From CAZUEG01 sp043798775 (GTDB taxonomy: Bacteria > Patescibacteriota > Minisyncoccia > Minisyncoccales > GWA2-46-15): a DNA stretch of 22,485 nucleotides. The stretch spans positions 1-22,485 of the forward strand of contig JAZDOL010000081.1 of the NCBI GenBank assembly GCA_043798775.1, read 5' to 3'. How positions within the stretch are numbered: position 1 is the first letter of the stretch; every line of letters starts with the position of its first letter. Under the pieces are notes generated by a model, which had not been told where the DNA came from, did no database searches, and saw only the letters and a list, made by a program, of their open reading frames with translations. A program made the translations under genes and the position numbers. Of the stretch, positions 1-7,966 are shown in pieces.

Positions 1-182
1 CGTCCATTGAAATGGTCATACAGCTTCAATGATAACGGTTCACACCTTTTTTTCGCAACAAGCTTATTCATGCTCATCTTGCGATAGAAACACTCTTTAT
101 TTCATGCTCATGTTGTATTGTACAAGACTCGCTATTGTAAAATACACAAAGGAAGTTAAAATATCTTAAGCATTCGTTTGTG

Positions 183-1928
183 ATGCCATATCTAAGGGGT
201 AAGGTTACCAGTTATTTTCGTATAAGTATGAAGGGAAAAGGGATAATAATTGCCAGTAATTGCCGTTTGAATATAATAATTATCGCAATCGCATTATTCT
301 CGGTATTACTTTCTATTCGGTTATATCATTTACAAATCACTCAGCACGAATACTGGTCGGCAATGGCGCGCGGCCAGCAATTTTTTTATAACCCAATAGT
401 GGGCGAGCGTGGTGAAATATATGTCACCGATAAAAACGGCGCTTTGTACACGGTTGCCACGACACGAAATTTAAATAATGTTTGTGTCGCGAAAGATGAA
501 TTTTCTAACGAAGGCGAGGAAGTGAAAAAAGAATCGATTCGAAAGCTTAGTGAAATCATATCCATTGATCCACTGGTAATTGAGAGCAAAGTTCAGTCAA
601 CAATCAGTATGTGCGAACCAATTAAAAGCCAACTAAGCGTTTTAGAGTCGGAAGAAATATTAAAATCTGATATCGACGGTGTTTACTTGAAAAAACAAAC
701 AAGTAGATATTATCCTTACCAATCGTTTTTGGCGCATGTTATTGGTTTTGTTGGGGGATCGGGAAGCGGTCAGTATGGAGTAGAGGGTTATTACGAAGAA
801 AAATTAAAAGGCCAATATGGATTCGAAGAGGGCAAAAGAGGACCGCGAATATCAATTATCAGCAAATCCGTTAAAAAGGGGGAGAATATCACATTAACGA
901 TAGATTATAATATTCAACGAAAGGCAGAGGAGCTGTTAATAAATACGGTTAAAGAATTAAAATCGTCAAGCGGGATGATAATCGTTATTGACCCGCAAAC
1001 AGGAAAGATTTTTGCTTTGGCCAATTATCCCGCTTTTGATCCTAATAATTATTCAAAAGAGAAAGATTTTTCTATTTTTCAAAATAACGCGATCCAAAAA
1101 ACATACGAACCCGGGTCAACATTTAAACCAATAACAATGGCCGCCGCCCTGGATACCAACAGCGTTGCTCCCGATACAAAGTATGTGGATCTGGGAATCC
1201 TGAAGATTGGCGGGTCAACAATTAAAAATTACGGTCAGCGGATTTATGGCGAGCAGACGATGACCGGGGTCTTAGAAAAATCGATTAATACTGGCGCGGT
1301 CTTTGCCGAACGGCAGGCGGGTAACGAAAAATTTGTAGAATATATAAGACGATTCGGATTTCTTGAGACAACAAAAATTGATCTTCAAGGCGAAGTTTAT
1401 TCAAAAAATACAAGTTTATTCAGCGGTAGGGAGATAAACTATACTACCGCCGCTTTCGGTCAGGGGGTCGAGGTAACGCCAATACAGATGGTTCGGGCGT
1501 TCTCGATAATCGCTAATCGCGGATTTATGGTTCGCCCCTATATTAATGTCGAAGATAAGCCAGAGATATTGTCACGGCCGGTTATTTCTGAAAAAACCGC
1601 TAAAGACATAGTATCAATGCTGGTTAGCGTCACCGAGAACGGGTACAGCAAGGCGGCGCAGATTTCCGGATACTTTGTGGCTGGTAAGACCGGTACGGCG
1701 CAAGTTACTTGGTCGGCGTTAGGAGTTGATAAGCTCGGATATTCCGATCAAACTATTCAATCATTTATCGGGTTCCTTCCCGCCTATGATCCGAAGTTTT
1801 TAATAATGATTCGTCTTGATAATCCCGAATCAAAAACAGCGGAATATTCGGCTATTCCGGCATATAAGGAGATGGCGCGATATATCATCGATTATCTGCA
1901 AATTCCTCCCGACCATAAAACGCCATAA
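183..1928 (+). CDS. Penicillin-binding protein (FtsI/PBP2-type peptidoglycan transpeptidase)
   Basis: Cross-links peptide stems of peptidoglycan on the outer face of the cytoplasmic membrane. One N-terminal membrane segment (about residues 30-48) is followed by a dimerisation domain and a C-terminal transpeptidase domain. All three catalytic motifs are visible: STFK with the nucleophile Ser at about 312, SIN at 367-369 and KTGTA at 502-506. The length (about 580 aa) is normal for a monofunctional class B PBP. There is no C-terminal PASTA domain. The start is uncertain: GTG 180, ATG 183 and ATG 228 are in frame and none has a Shine-Dalgarno sequence. ATG 228 would still keep the membrane anchor. 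A possible -10 (TAAAAT, 138-143) lies upstream with no convincing -35. Whether it serves division or elongation cannot be decided, because no divisome or elongasome genes are adjacent. Confidence 0.93.
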   Translation: MPYLRGKVTSYFRISMKGKGIIIASNCRLNIIIIAIALFSVLLSIRLYHLQITQHEYWSAMARGQQFFYNPIVGERGEIYVTDKNGALYTVATTRNLNNVCVAKDEFSNEGEEVKKESIRKLSEIISIDPLVIESKVQSTISMCEPIKSQLSVLESEEILKSDIDGVYLKKQTSRYYPYQSFLAHVIGFVGGSGSGQYGVEGYYEEKLKGQYGFEEGKRGPRISIISKSVKKGENITLTIDYNIQRKAEELLINTVKELKSSSGMIIVIDPQTGKIFALANYPAFDPNNYSKEKDFSIFQNNAIQKTYEPGSTFKPITMAAALDTNSVAPDTKYVDLGILKIGGSTIKNYGQRIYGEQTMTGVLEKSINTGAVFAERQAGNEKFVEYIRRFGFLETTKIDLQGEVYSKNTSLFSGREINYTTAAFGQGVEVTPIQMVRAFSIIANRGFMVRPYINVEDKPEILSRPVISEKTAKDIVSMLVSVTENGYSKAAQISGYFVAGKTGTAQVTWSALGVDKLGYSDQTIQSFIGFLPAYDPKFLIMIRLDNPESKTAEYSAIPAYKEMARYIIDYLQIPPDHKTP

Positions 1929-1934
1929 ACCCAG

Positions 1935-1963
1935 TTGATTTGAAAAATAAATAAGGGTACAAT
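1935..1963 (+). promoter_or_regulatory. Sigma70-type promoter of the 2014 gene
   Basis: TTGATT (1935-1940) and TACAAT (1958-1963) are separated by exactly 17 bp. The predicted start near 1970 would give a leader of about 44 nt before ATG 2014. It begins just after the PBP stop codon, so the secretion-type block probably has its own promoter. Confidence 0.5.
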
Positions 1964-2013
1964 CAGGTAATGAAAAGCAATAAGGGTACTCGCTATCTTA
2001 TGAAGAAAAAATT

Positions 2014-2385
2014 ATGGAACCAATAGACGAAAAGGAAATTTATAGAAGAAAATCGGCTGGCGAGCCGGTGGAAATACCGCGTCCGGAAACGCGAGAGGTA
2101 ATAGAAAAAATGTCCGAAGGGGACAGGATTATTCGCGAACAGCTGGAAAAAGAAGTATTAAGAATGTGCGGACGGCCGGATTTGGAAGAGGAGGCCAAAG
2201 GGGAAGCGTTAAAAATCAAAGAATTGAACGTCGAAGAACGTTTAAGACGATTATTAGATATCGCGAAGGTAAAAGGAATGGTGATGGCGGTTAGAGTTTG
2301 CAGGGAGATGAACGATCCGTATTTATTAGATCTGTTTCACGATACGCTGGCTTCTGGTGGTCATTATAAATCATTGTCCCGTTAA
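2014..2385 (+). CDS. Hypothetical charged alpha-helical protein (123 aa)
   Basis: No family recognised. The protein is very rich in Glu, Lys and Arg, has no signal peptide or membrane segment, and is probably mostly helical. Its C-terminal half (about 75-115) looks like a compact amphipathic domain containing the segment VEERLRRLLDIAK. It is the first gene of the plus-strand block that leads into the 808-aa VirB4/VirD4-type ATPase, separated from it by a structured intergenic element. The 71-aa protein at the end of the block has a vaguely similar helical EERLKLF segment. Similarity from composition alone cannot be excluded. The start at ATG 2014 lacks a Shine-Dalgarno sequence, and the other ATGs just upstream hit stops at once. 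The position suggests a role with the ATPase, but that is inference only. Confidence 0.75.
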   Translation: MEPIDEKEIYRRKSAGEPVEIPRPETREVIEKMSEGDRIIREQLEKEVLRMCGRPDLEEEAKGEALKIKELNVEERLRRLLDIAKVKGMVMAVRVCREMNDPYLLDLFHDTLASGGHYKSLSR

Positions 2386-2528
2386 TTATTTGGTATACCT
2401 CGCGGTCCCTCGGGTCTGAAACTCGGGATCGATGACTTACCGCGGGGAACTAAATAATGAGGATTCCAAAGGAGGTTACTTCTTTGGTCGCTCGGGGCGG
2501 GGTTTGATGCCCCGCTGAGCGAAATACC
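2386..2528 (+). other. GC-rich structured intergenic element, candidate ncRNA or leader
   Basis: This non-coding stretch is much richer in GC than its surroundings and folds into nested helices. ATTATTT (2385-2391) pairs with AAATAAT (2452-2458). CCTCGCGGT (2398-2406) pairs with ACCGCGGGG (2439-2447) with one G-U. Inside this, TCCC/GGGA and GGGT/ACTC close a CTGAA loop. CCAAAG (2466-2471) pairs with CTTTGG (2482-2487). GCGGGG (2497-2502) pairs with CCCCGC (2510-2515) inside GCTC/GAGC. GGTAT (2392-2396) could also close with ATACC (2524-2528), enclosing nearly the whole element. AAAGGAGGT (2468-2476) is a perfect complement of the usual 16S anti-SD, and an 8-codon frame (TTG 2484 to TGA 2507) follows at normal spacing. 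There is no U-tract, so a simple terminator is unlikely. No known RNA family is recognised. Confidence 0.5.
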
Positions 2529-2540
2529 TTAAACATATTG

Positions 2541-2546
2541 TATAAT
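2541..2546 (+). promoter_or_regulatory. Consensus -10 box for a leaderless 808-aa ATPase mRNA
   Basis: A perfect TATAAT lies five bases before ATG 2552. Transcription would start at or next to the start codon, giving a leaderless mRNA. No clear -35 is seen 17 bp upstream, where the structured element ends. Confidence 0.5.
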
Positions 2547-2551
2547 TTACT

Positions 2552-4978
2552 ATGGCAACAATCGCTTTTATTGGCTTGGGGGTCTTGGGGGCAGCGGTCG
2601 CGTTTGTTTTGTTTAATAAAATTGAGCGTCGGAGAATCACAATGAGTTTGGACATGACTCTGTTTTTAGTGATGATGCCAAAATACAATCAAAACGCGGA
2701 AGGTCAGTCGCAAAAAGATGAAAAATCGCTTATTGGCGAGATGGAGCAAGTTTATACTAATTTCTTATACCTGAAAGCAAATAATTTTTTTGAAAAATTA
2801 ATCTATGGACCGCCAAGAATCGCCTTAGAGATTGCTTCGCAAATTGGGGGCACCGATATTTTTTTCTATGTTGCCGTTCCTCGTTATCTTGAGGGCGCGT
2901 TCGAGAAGTATGTGCAAGGTGTTTATAGTCGCTCCTTAATCCAAAAAGTGCCCCAGGACTATACGATATTTGAACCAGGGGGCGTTAGTAGTGGAGCTTA
3001 TCTTAAGTTAGAAAATAGCGCCCTTTTACCAATCAATACTTATAAAAATCTTGATAAAGATCCGTTATCGGCAATTACCAACGCTTTAAGCAAGATAAAT
3101 GCCAACGAAGGAGCGGCAGTTCAATTAATAATTCGCCCGGCGGATTATGGGGAATGGAAAGGCAAGGCGCGCAAAGCGCTTAAAAATATCCGCGAAGGCA
3201 AATCGCTTCATGTGGCGACAAGAACGGGGAGCGGTGATACCAGCGATGCGATTTTTAGCGCCTTAGAAGCAATCGCCACCAGCCAATCGAAAGAGCAGGA
3301 GCAGAAACCAAAAGAGGTGTTGGTTGACGATCAAACAATTCAGGCAATCGAATCGAAAACCCAGAAACAACTATTTGAAACGAATATTCGCATTATTGCG
3401 TCCGCTCAAGACATAGAAAGAGCCGAACAGATTGTTGATCACTTGGAAACATCGTTTGGTCAATTTTCTCTCGCTTCGGCAAACAGTTTCCGGGCAGTGC
3501 GCCAAAAGAGAGGAAATCTAAAGAAATTGCTTTATGGATATTCGTTTCGAAATTATTCAAACGGGCAACAAATGGTGTTAAATATCGAAGAATTAACCAG
3601 CGTTTATCATTTCCCAACCTATTTAACAGACACTCCTTATGTAAAAACAACAAAAACGGTTGAAGCGGCGGCGCCAATTGACTTGCCGGATAAGGGATTA
3701 AATCTTATCGGGACAGTTACATTTCGCGGTGACACAAAAAAAGTGTACTTTTCCAGTCGCGAAGATCGCCGCCGGCATTTCTATATCATTGGGCAAACAG
3801 GTACCGGTAAAAGTTCGCTGATGCGAGAAATGATTCGTCAGGATATCGAAAACGGCGAAGGGGTGGCGGTTATCGATCCCCACGGAGAGTTAGTCGATCA
3901 TACACTGGCTAATATTCCTCCTAATCGAATAAACGATGTTGTTTTATTTGAACCCTTTGACTTGGAAAGGCCAATGGGTTTGAATATGCTGGAATACGAT
4001 AGTCCGGAGCAAAAGGACTTTGCTGTTCAGGAGATGATTGCTATTTTCTATAAACTATTCCCGCCGGAGATAATCGGGCCGATGTTCGAGCATTATATGA
4101 GAAATGCGATGCTTGCATTAATGGCCGATCGAGAGAATCCGGGAACGCTGGTGGAAATCCCGCGGATATTTACCGACGATGCGTATATGGAATCGAAACT
4201 GCAATGGGTAATTGATCCCCTGGTAAGAAGTTTCTGGCTTAAAGAATGGAAACAGACCACCGGATCAACAAAGTCGGATATGTTGGGATATGTTGTTTCA
4301 AAAGTTGGCCGATTTGTGGAAAATGAAATGATGAGAAATATTATCGGTCAAAGCCATTCCGGATTTGATTTGGCAAAAATAATGGATGATAAAAAGATAT
4401 TCCTTGCCAACCTATCAAAGGGGTTAACCGGCGAGGTAAATAGTTCGCTACTGGGGCTGATTCTCGTGTCAAAAATGCAGATGGCGGCGATGAAACGAGC
4501 GCGTTTACTGGAAGAAGAACGACAGGATTTTTATTTATATGTCGACGAATTTCAAAATTTCACTACCGACAGTATTACCACGATTTTATCGGAAGCGCGG
4601 AAGTACCGTCTTAATCTGATTTTGGCGCATCAGTATATGCCACAACTAACCGACCCGATAAAGAACGCCGTCATTGGCAACGTCGGGACAATGGGGGCCT
4701 ACCGGATCGGCGCCGACGACGCCGAGTTTTTAGAAAAACAATTCTCTCCGGAATTTTCTCGTTCTGATTTGGTTAATCTTGATAACTTCAATATGATTAT
4801 TAAAATGCTGATTAACAATCGGGTTTCCACTCCCTTTAGAATCGTTGCCCCGATGCCCCAAAAGGGCAATCCGGATATGATTGCGCCGATAAAGAAAATT
4901 TCCCGAAACAAATACGGCCGGCCAAGAGAGCTGGTGGAAATGGAAATAATTGATCGCTCGAAGCTGGGCGGGTTGTAA
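2552..4978 (+). CDS. Membrane-anchored type IV secretion/conjugation-type ATPase (VirB4/VirD4/HerA-like)
   Basis: Predicted hexameric motor that moves DNA or protein across the membrane. One N-terminal membrane helix (about residues 3-21) is followed by a domain of about 380 residues of the kind found in large Patescibacteria ATPases, then a RecA/HerA-type motor domain. Walker A is GQTGTGKS at 414-421 and Walker B is YLYVDEF with D665/E666. The segment after Walker B (SEARKYRLNLILAHQY, then a QL-type ending) is typical of the TraG/TraD/VirD4 coupling-protein family. The length of 808 aa suits VirB4 or TraD relatives. The ATG lies five bases after TATAAT and lacks an SD, hence probably leaderless. 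Two unrecognised genes follow. No other secretion-channel or pilus genes are in the window, so the substrate is unknown. The superfamily assignment is firm, the subfamily less so. Confidence 0.85.
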   Translation: MATIAFIGLGVLGAAVAFVLFNKIERRRITMSLDMTLFLVMMPKYNQNAEGQSQKDEKSLIGEMEQVYTNFLYLKANNFFEKLIYGPPRIALEIASQIGGTDIFFYVAVPRYLEGAFEKYVQGVYSRSLIQKVPQDYTIFEPGGVSSGAYLKLENSALLPINTYKNLDKDPLSAITNALSKINANEGAAVQLIIRPADYGEWKGKARKALKNIREGKSLHVATRTGSGDTSDAIFSALEAIATSQSKEQEQKPKEVLVDDQTIQAIESKTQKQLFETNIRIIASAQDIERAEQIVDHLETSFGQFSLASANSFRAVRQKRGNLKKLLYGYSFRNYSNGQQMVLNIEELTSVYHFPTYLTDTPYVKTTKTVEAAAPIDLPDKGLNLIGTVTFRGDTKKVYFSSREDRRRHFYIIGQTGTGKSSLMREMIRQDIENGEGVAVIDPHGELVDHTLANIPPNRINDVVLFEPFDLERPMGLNMLEYDSPEQKDFAVQEMIAIFYKLFPPEIIGPMFEHYMRNAMLALMADRENPGTLVEIPRIFTDDAYMESKLQWVIDPLVRSFWLKEWKQTTGSTKSDMLGYVVSKVGRFVENEMMRNIIGQSHSGFDLAKIMDDKKIFLANLSKGLTGEVNSSLLGLILVSKMQMAAMKRARLLEEERQDFYLYVDEFQNFTTDSITTILSEARKYRLNLILAHQYMPQLTDPIKNAVIGNVGTMGAYRIGADDAEFLEKQFSPEFSRSDLVNLDNFNMIIKMLINNRVSTPFRIVAPMPQKGNPDMIAPIKKISRNKYGRPRELVEMEIIDRSKLGGL

Positions 4979-5046
4979 TAAGTAGGGTCAAAGCAATCGT
5001 TCGATGTAATATAATTAGTTGTGTTATACTGTATAAATAATATCAA

Positions 5047-5052
5047 TATAAT
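5047..5052 (+). promoter_or_regulatory. -10 box upstream of the 538-aa gene
   Basis: TATAAT lies nine bases before ATG 5062, which predicts a leader of only a few bases. Other AT-rich candidates (TATACT 5025, TATAAA 5032) are close by, so the exact start is unclear. No good -35 is seen. Confidence 0.35.
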
Positions 5053-5061
5053 TTCAACAAT

Positions 5062-6678
5062 ATGGTGGATCAATTAGCTGCCAGATCGCCCGAAGCCCGC
5101 CGCGATGACGAGGTCAGGGAAAGGCCTCGGGAAAATAAGGAGAACTATGACGAACCGTGGGCAGAATTAAGGATTGAGGAGGAGGAACGGATTGTATCTG
5201 GACAAAAAAAGGTGGTGATAGGTAACGAGACCTTCGAATTAGGTAAACAGTTGATGGCTCAAAAAGCTGATCAAGAAACTGTTGATTTCGCGAGATATTG
5301 GTTTGATGACAATAAAGCTGCTTTAGGGGATAGGGGTTATGTTATTCCGGAAAATCCCAGCGATGACTATATAATTCGCGTTACAAAAGAAGCTGGTGGG
5401 TTTGATGAGTTAAAAAATGATCCTGATTATGAAAGATATAATAAACGGATCGAAGGCGCTTATGCTCTAAGAAAAGATTTGGAAAAAGGGGCTAAATCAA
5501 TCGAAAGCCAAACGATATTAATGTATGAGCTAGGAAAAGAGGAAGAAAATAAGAAAGATCAAATTAGTGATGTAGATACGCAAATTGAACAAGCTAAGGA
5601 AAAGCGACCTCCTAATAAAAAAGAACTTGCTCAATTAACAGTTGCAAGAACTATTTTAGAAGTTGAGCTAAAACAGATTGATAAATCAGTCAGGGAAATA
5701 TATGTTTGTATGAATGGCAAAACTCCCGAAGAAATGGTTATTGGCGACGATAGAGTAATAACTAACGCAGAAGCAATTACCGAAAGAAAAGCAAATGTTA
5801 AAGAACGGCAGAAGAGAGACGCAAATAATCTAGAAGGTTGGCAAACAGTAGCTGAGCGGCTTGGTTATGTGGTGACGCAAGTCAAAGGACGATTTGGCCC
5901 CGAATATATAGTTAGTGTCAAAAATACAGGACAAGAAGTTCGAAGATTTGGATTAGGAAGAATCGGTAATGTCGGCAGGTTTTTACACCAACTTGAGGTA
6001 AAATTTGCAGTTAGTGGTACGATATTTAATTGGCAAGCAGAACAAAATAAATTAAAGGAAGATGTTAAGTCGGAGATTGATTATTGGAAACAGACACCTG
6101 ATGAGGCTACTGAGGGCGTAGAACAAGCTTACGATCGGGTTAGAGAACGATTGGTAACCGAACATATCCAGGAAACAAGAAAGAAAGATCCAAAGAGCAA
6201 AGAACAATTAAAGGCAATTGAGCAAGAATTTCAGGGGGAGGGGCTAAATGCTACTGAATTTATCGATACTGTTGTGGCAAGAAAAGGCGGGTTGGCGGAT
6301 TTATCCGGAAGATGGGAAAGTGATCAGGCGGCAGTAAAAGAATTTGCCGAGAGCTGGGGGGTGCCTGTCGGCGGTCGCGAGTGGGAAGAATTTGCAAAAA
6401 AACAGAAAGGAATATACGAGCGGCGCGTCAAGACAAGGAGGGGATTTATTGATTGGATGATCGATATGGTATTGTCGACAAGCGACAAGAAAAAAGATAA
6501 CACCGGGCGAAGGCAAACCGGAGGCAATCCGCAAAATAGACCGGCAACGGGCGCTATTCGGGGAACAGGATCTACGGCGAGCGGTAGTGGCCAAGGACAA
6601 CCCGCTACTCAACGGCCCGGGACGAGACGTCCCGTAACAAGAAAGACGCCTCCTGCCGGAGCGGCAACACAACCATAA
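5062..6678 (+). CDS. Hypothetical coiled-coil protein with disordered C-terminal tail (538 aa)
   Basis: No family recognised. There is no signal peptide and no membrane segment. The first 40 residues are charged and probably disordered. Residues about 120-215 are rich in Glu, Lys and Gln and look like a coiled coil. A small mixed domain around 255-305 contains GRFGPEYIVSV and VRRFGLGRIG. The last 60 or so residues are a low-complexity tail of Arg, Thr, Gly, Pro and Gln. It starts 83 bp after the ATPase gene and is followed 4 bp later by the 71-aa gene, so it probably belongs to the same functional block. ATG 5062 has no SD. The charged coiled coil plus flexible tail would suit a cytoplasmic scaffold or an exported substrate of the ATPase, but nothing in the sequence proves either. 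Confidence 0.8.
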   Translation: MVDQLAARSPEARRDDEVRERPRENKENYDEPWAELRIEEEERIVSGQKKVVIGNETFELGKQLMAQKADQETVDFARYWFDDNKAALGDRGYVIPENPSDDYIIRVTKEAGGFDELKNDPDYERYNKRIEGAYALRKDLEKGAKSIESQTILMYELGKEEENKKDQISDVDTQIEQAKEKRPPNKKELAQLTVARTILEVELKQIDKSVREIYVCMNGKTPEEMVIGDDRVITNAEAITERKANVKERQKRDANNLEGWQTVAERLGYVVTQVKGRFGPEYIVSVKNTGQEVRRFGLGRIGNVGRFLHQLEVKFAVSGTIFNWQAEQNKLKEDVKSEIDYWKQTPDEATEGVEQAYDRVRERLVTEHIQETRKKDPKSKEQLKAIEQEFQGEGLNATEFIDTVVARKGGLADLSGRWESDQAAVKEFAESWGVPVGGREWEEFAKKQKGIYERRVKTRRGFIDWMIDMVLSTSDKKKDNTGRRQTGGNPQNRPATGAIRGTGSTASGSGQGQPATQRPGTRRPVTRKTPPAGAATQP

Positions 6679-6682
6679 AAAT

Positions 6683-6898
6683 ATGGTAAATCAACTACTT
6701 AATAACGAAACATTAAAGGGTTTTATTGAAATTGTTGAAATTAGCTCTGAACAGAAGGTTTTTTTGATAAATCGCTTGCCGGAAATGGACGGGGAAGAAC
6801 GATTAAAATTGTTTAATGTTTTAAAAGATATATATTTGTTAGATATCGAAGAAAAGGATGCCGTAGCGCGGGTAAAAGCGGCATTCAGTGAAGGATAA
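6683..6898 (+). CDS. Hypothetical small helical protein (71 aa)
   Basis: No family recognised. This is a short, acidic, all-helical protein without cysteines, signal peptide or membrane segment. The start (AAAAAT then ATG) lies 4 bp after the stop of the 538-aa gene, which suggests co-transcription and perhaps translational coupling. Its first residues MVNQL resemble MVDQL at the start of the preceding protein. The leucine spacing in the middle (EERLKLFNVLKDIYLL) suggests a helical hairpin that could bind a partner. It may be a small accessory protein of the ATPase block. It is kept as a real gene because of its tight spacing and the A-rich start context shared with other genes here. Confidence 0.65.
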   Translation: MVNQLLNNETLKGFIEIVEISSEQKVFLINRLPEMDGEERLKLFNVLKDIYLLDIEEKDAVARVKAAFSEG

Positions 6899-6914
6899 TA
6901 TTGATTGTAAATTG

Positions 6915-6944
6915 TCCGCCAGAGGCGGATCCGCCTTGGGCGGA
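6915..6944. repeat. Two adjacent 15-bp palindromes of a TCCGCC/GGCGGA family
   Basis: TCCGCC-AGA-GGCGGA (6915-6929) is followed directly by TCCGCC-TTG-GGCGGA (6930-6944). Each folds into a six-bp hairpin, and the outer arms can also pair with each other. The pair is flanked by direct copies of ATTGTAAATTG (near 6905 and 6948). Related palindromes occur at 15397-15438 and 18326-18382. Confidence 0.75.
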
Positions 6945-6973
6945 AAAATTGTAAATTGAAAATTAGCATGTAT

Positions 6974-7049
6974 GGCCTTGTCATCTAGTGGTCCAGGATA
7001 CATGGTTCTCAGCCATGTCACGCGGGTTCGAATCCCGCCGAGGCCGCCA
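6974..7049 (+). tRNA. tRNA-Glu(CTC)
   Basis: A complete 76-nt cloverleaf. The acceptor stem GGCCTTG pairs with CGAGGCC (one G-U), the D stem is ATCT/GGAT, and the anticodon stem CATGG/CCATG has the loop TTCTCAG with anticodon CTC. The T arm is GCGGG-TTCGAAT-CCCGC. The discriminator is G and the 3' CCA is encoded (7047-7049). It reads GAG codons. Confidence 0.95.
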
Positions 7050-7077
7050 GCAAATTTTCGCTTCGGCTCAAATTTGC
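7050..7077. terminator. Hairpin directly after tRNA-Glu
   Basis: GCAAATTT (7050-7057) pairs perfectly with AAATTTGC (7070-7077), and an inner GC-TTCG-GC tetraloop stem sits between them. It begins one base after the tRNA CCA. There is no U-tract, so it may act in 3'-end processing or as a weak terminator in either direction. Confidence 0.45.
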
Positions 7078-7188
7078 CAGTAGTTAGTAATTAGTAGTTT
7101 GTAATTAGGGTAATGAGTTATTGATACACAAGAAAATTGGCTCCCAAATTACAAATTACACACACTCACACACGACACATAATAAAAT

Positions 7189-7536
7189 ATGTTTGATTTC
7201 GAAAATTTAGAAGTCTACAGAAAAGCCAAGGAACTGAACAAAGAAGTTCTCAAATTTCTAAGAGATAATAAACAAATAGATGCCTATTTTCGAGATCAAC
7301 TCAAAAGGGCATCTGTGAGTATGGTTATCAATATTGCCGAGGGAAGCGGGAAATTTTCGAAAGCAGACAAGAAAAATTTTTATACAATTGCCCGGGCTTC
7401 TGCATACGAATGTGTTTCATTGTTCGAATTGATATTTGAAGAAAATCAGCTCAATAAAAATATTTTTGAGATGTTTTATGATAAATTCGAGATTGTTTCT
7501 AAAATGTTATGGGGACTAATTGGCAGTCAGAAGTAA
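7189..7536 (+). CDS. Four-helix bundle protein (S23 / 23S-rRNA intervening-sequence protein family)
   Basis: A member of the four-helix bundle family named after proteins encoded in intervening sequences of 23S rRNA genes. Free-standing copies are common in Patescibacteria and Bacteroidetes and their function is unknown. The family pattern is visible: the start FDFENLEVYRKAKEL, then DQLKRASVSMVINIAEGSGK around residues 43-62, then a third helix with YTIARASAYE. The length of 115 aa is normal. It lies 140 bp after tRNA-Glu, outside any rRNA gene. CATAAT (7178-7183) ends five bases before the ATG and there is no SD, suggesting a leaderless transcript. The region between the tRNA and this gene holds only AT-rich intergenic repeats. 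Confidence 0.88.
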   Translation: MFDFENLEVYRKAKELNKEVLKFLRDNKQIDAYFRDQLKRASVSMVINIAEGSGKFSKADKKNFYTIARASAYECVSLFELIFEENQLNKNIFEMFYDKFEIVSKMLWGLIGSQK

Positions 7537-7598
7537 TTGCCGTTAGGTTATCATGTTTGCCAGTATTTTTATTGGACATAACCCAAGAAATAAAAAAT

Positions 7599-7916
7599 AT
7601 GCCTGAAATTGATAAAAAAACAATAATCGATTTGTGTAAAGAATATTCCGGAAAACAGTTTTTGTCTCCGAAAAATAATCTGGTTTATTCTCTTTGGCCG
7701 TTCGATCAGATTAAAACGTTAAACGACAATTACAATATAGAAAAGTTTTTGCCGGATTTTATCGGCTTTGGTTCAGACGGCGGAGATGAGTTACTGGCGA
7801 TAAATACAAAAGACGGAAAGATATATTCAATTCCATTTATTCCGATGACAAAAAAAGAAGCCGTTAATATCGCAAAAGATACTGATGAATTTATCGGTTT
7901 TAGGCAACAAAACTAA
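7599..7916 (+). CDS. SMI1/KNR4 (SUKH) family protein
   Basis: The sequence shows the SUKH superfamily core: FLPDFIGFGSDGGDELLAIN (about residues 50-69), then DGKIYSIPFIPM and a C-terminal helix containing DEFIGF. Many SUKH proteins are immunity proteins against polymorphic toxins. Isolated copies also occur as general ligand-binding modules. No toxin gene is adjacent, so an immunity role is only possible. The start at ATG 7599 (AAAAAAT context) is preferred over the in-frame upstream ATG 7509, which would overlap the preceding gene and add 30 residues that do not resemble the family. The resulting 105 aa is slightly short for the fold. It is followed 50 bp later by the HD-domain gene. Confidence 0.8.
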   Translation: MPEIDKKTIIDLCKEYSGKQFLSPKNNLVYSLWPFDQIKTLNDNYNIEKFLPDFIGFGSDGGDELLAINTKDGKIYSIPFIPMTKKEAVNIAKDTDEFIGFRQQN

Positions 7917-7966
7917 TAAACATATCTCAAAACATTTTTCCAAATATATTTTATCAGTATTTCTGT

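Noticed and set aside
2386..2528. SRP RNA, 6S RNA or a known riboswitch
   Set aside because: The conserved SRP loop sequence, the 6S central bubble and known aptamer cores are not present.
2476..2688. 70-aa minus-strand frame at the ATPase start
   Set aside because: It is a shadow of the ATPase gene and the structured element.
6301..6672. Minus-strand Cys/Arg-rich frames under the 538-aa gene
   Set aside because: They are opposite-strand shadows of the low-complexity tail.
7189..7536. Intervening sequence in a 23S rRNA gene
   Set aside because: The gene family fits, but there is no rRNA sequence on either side.
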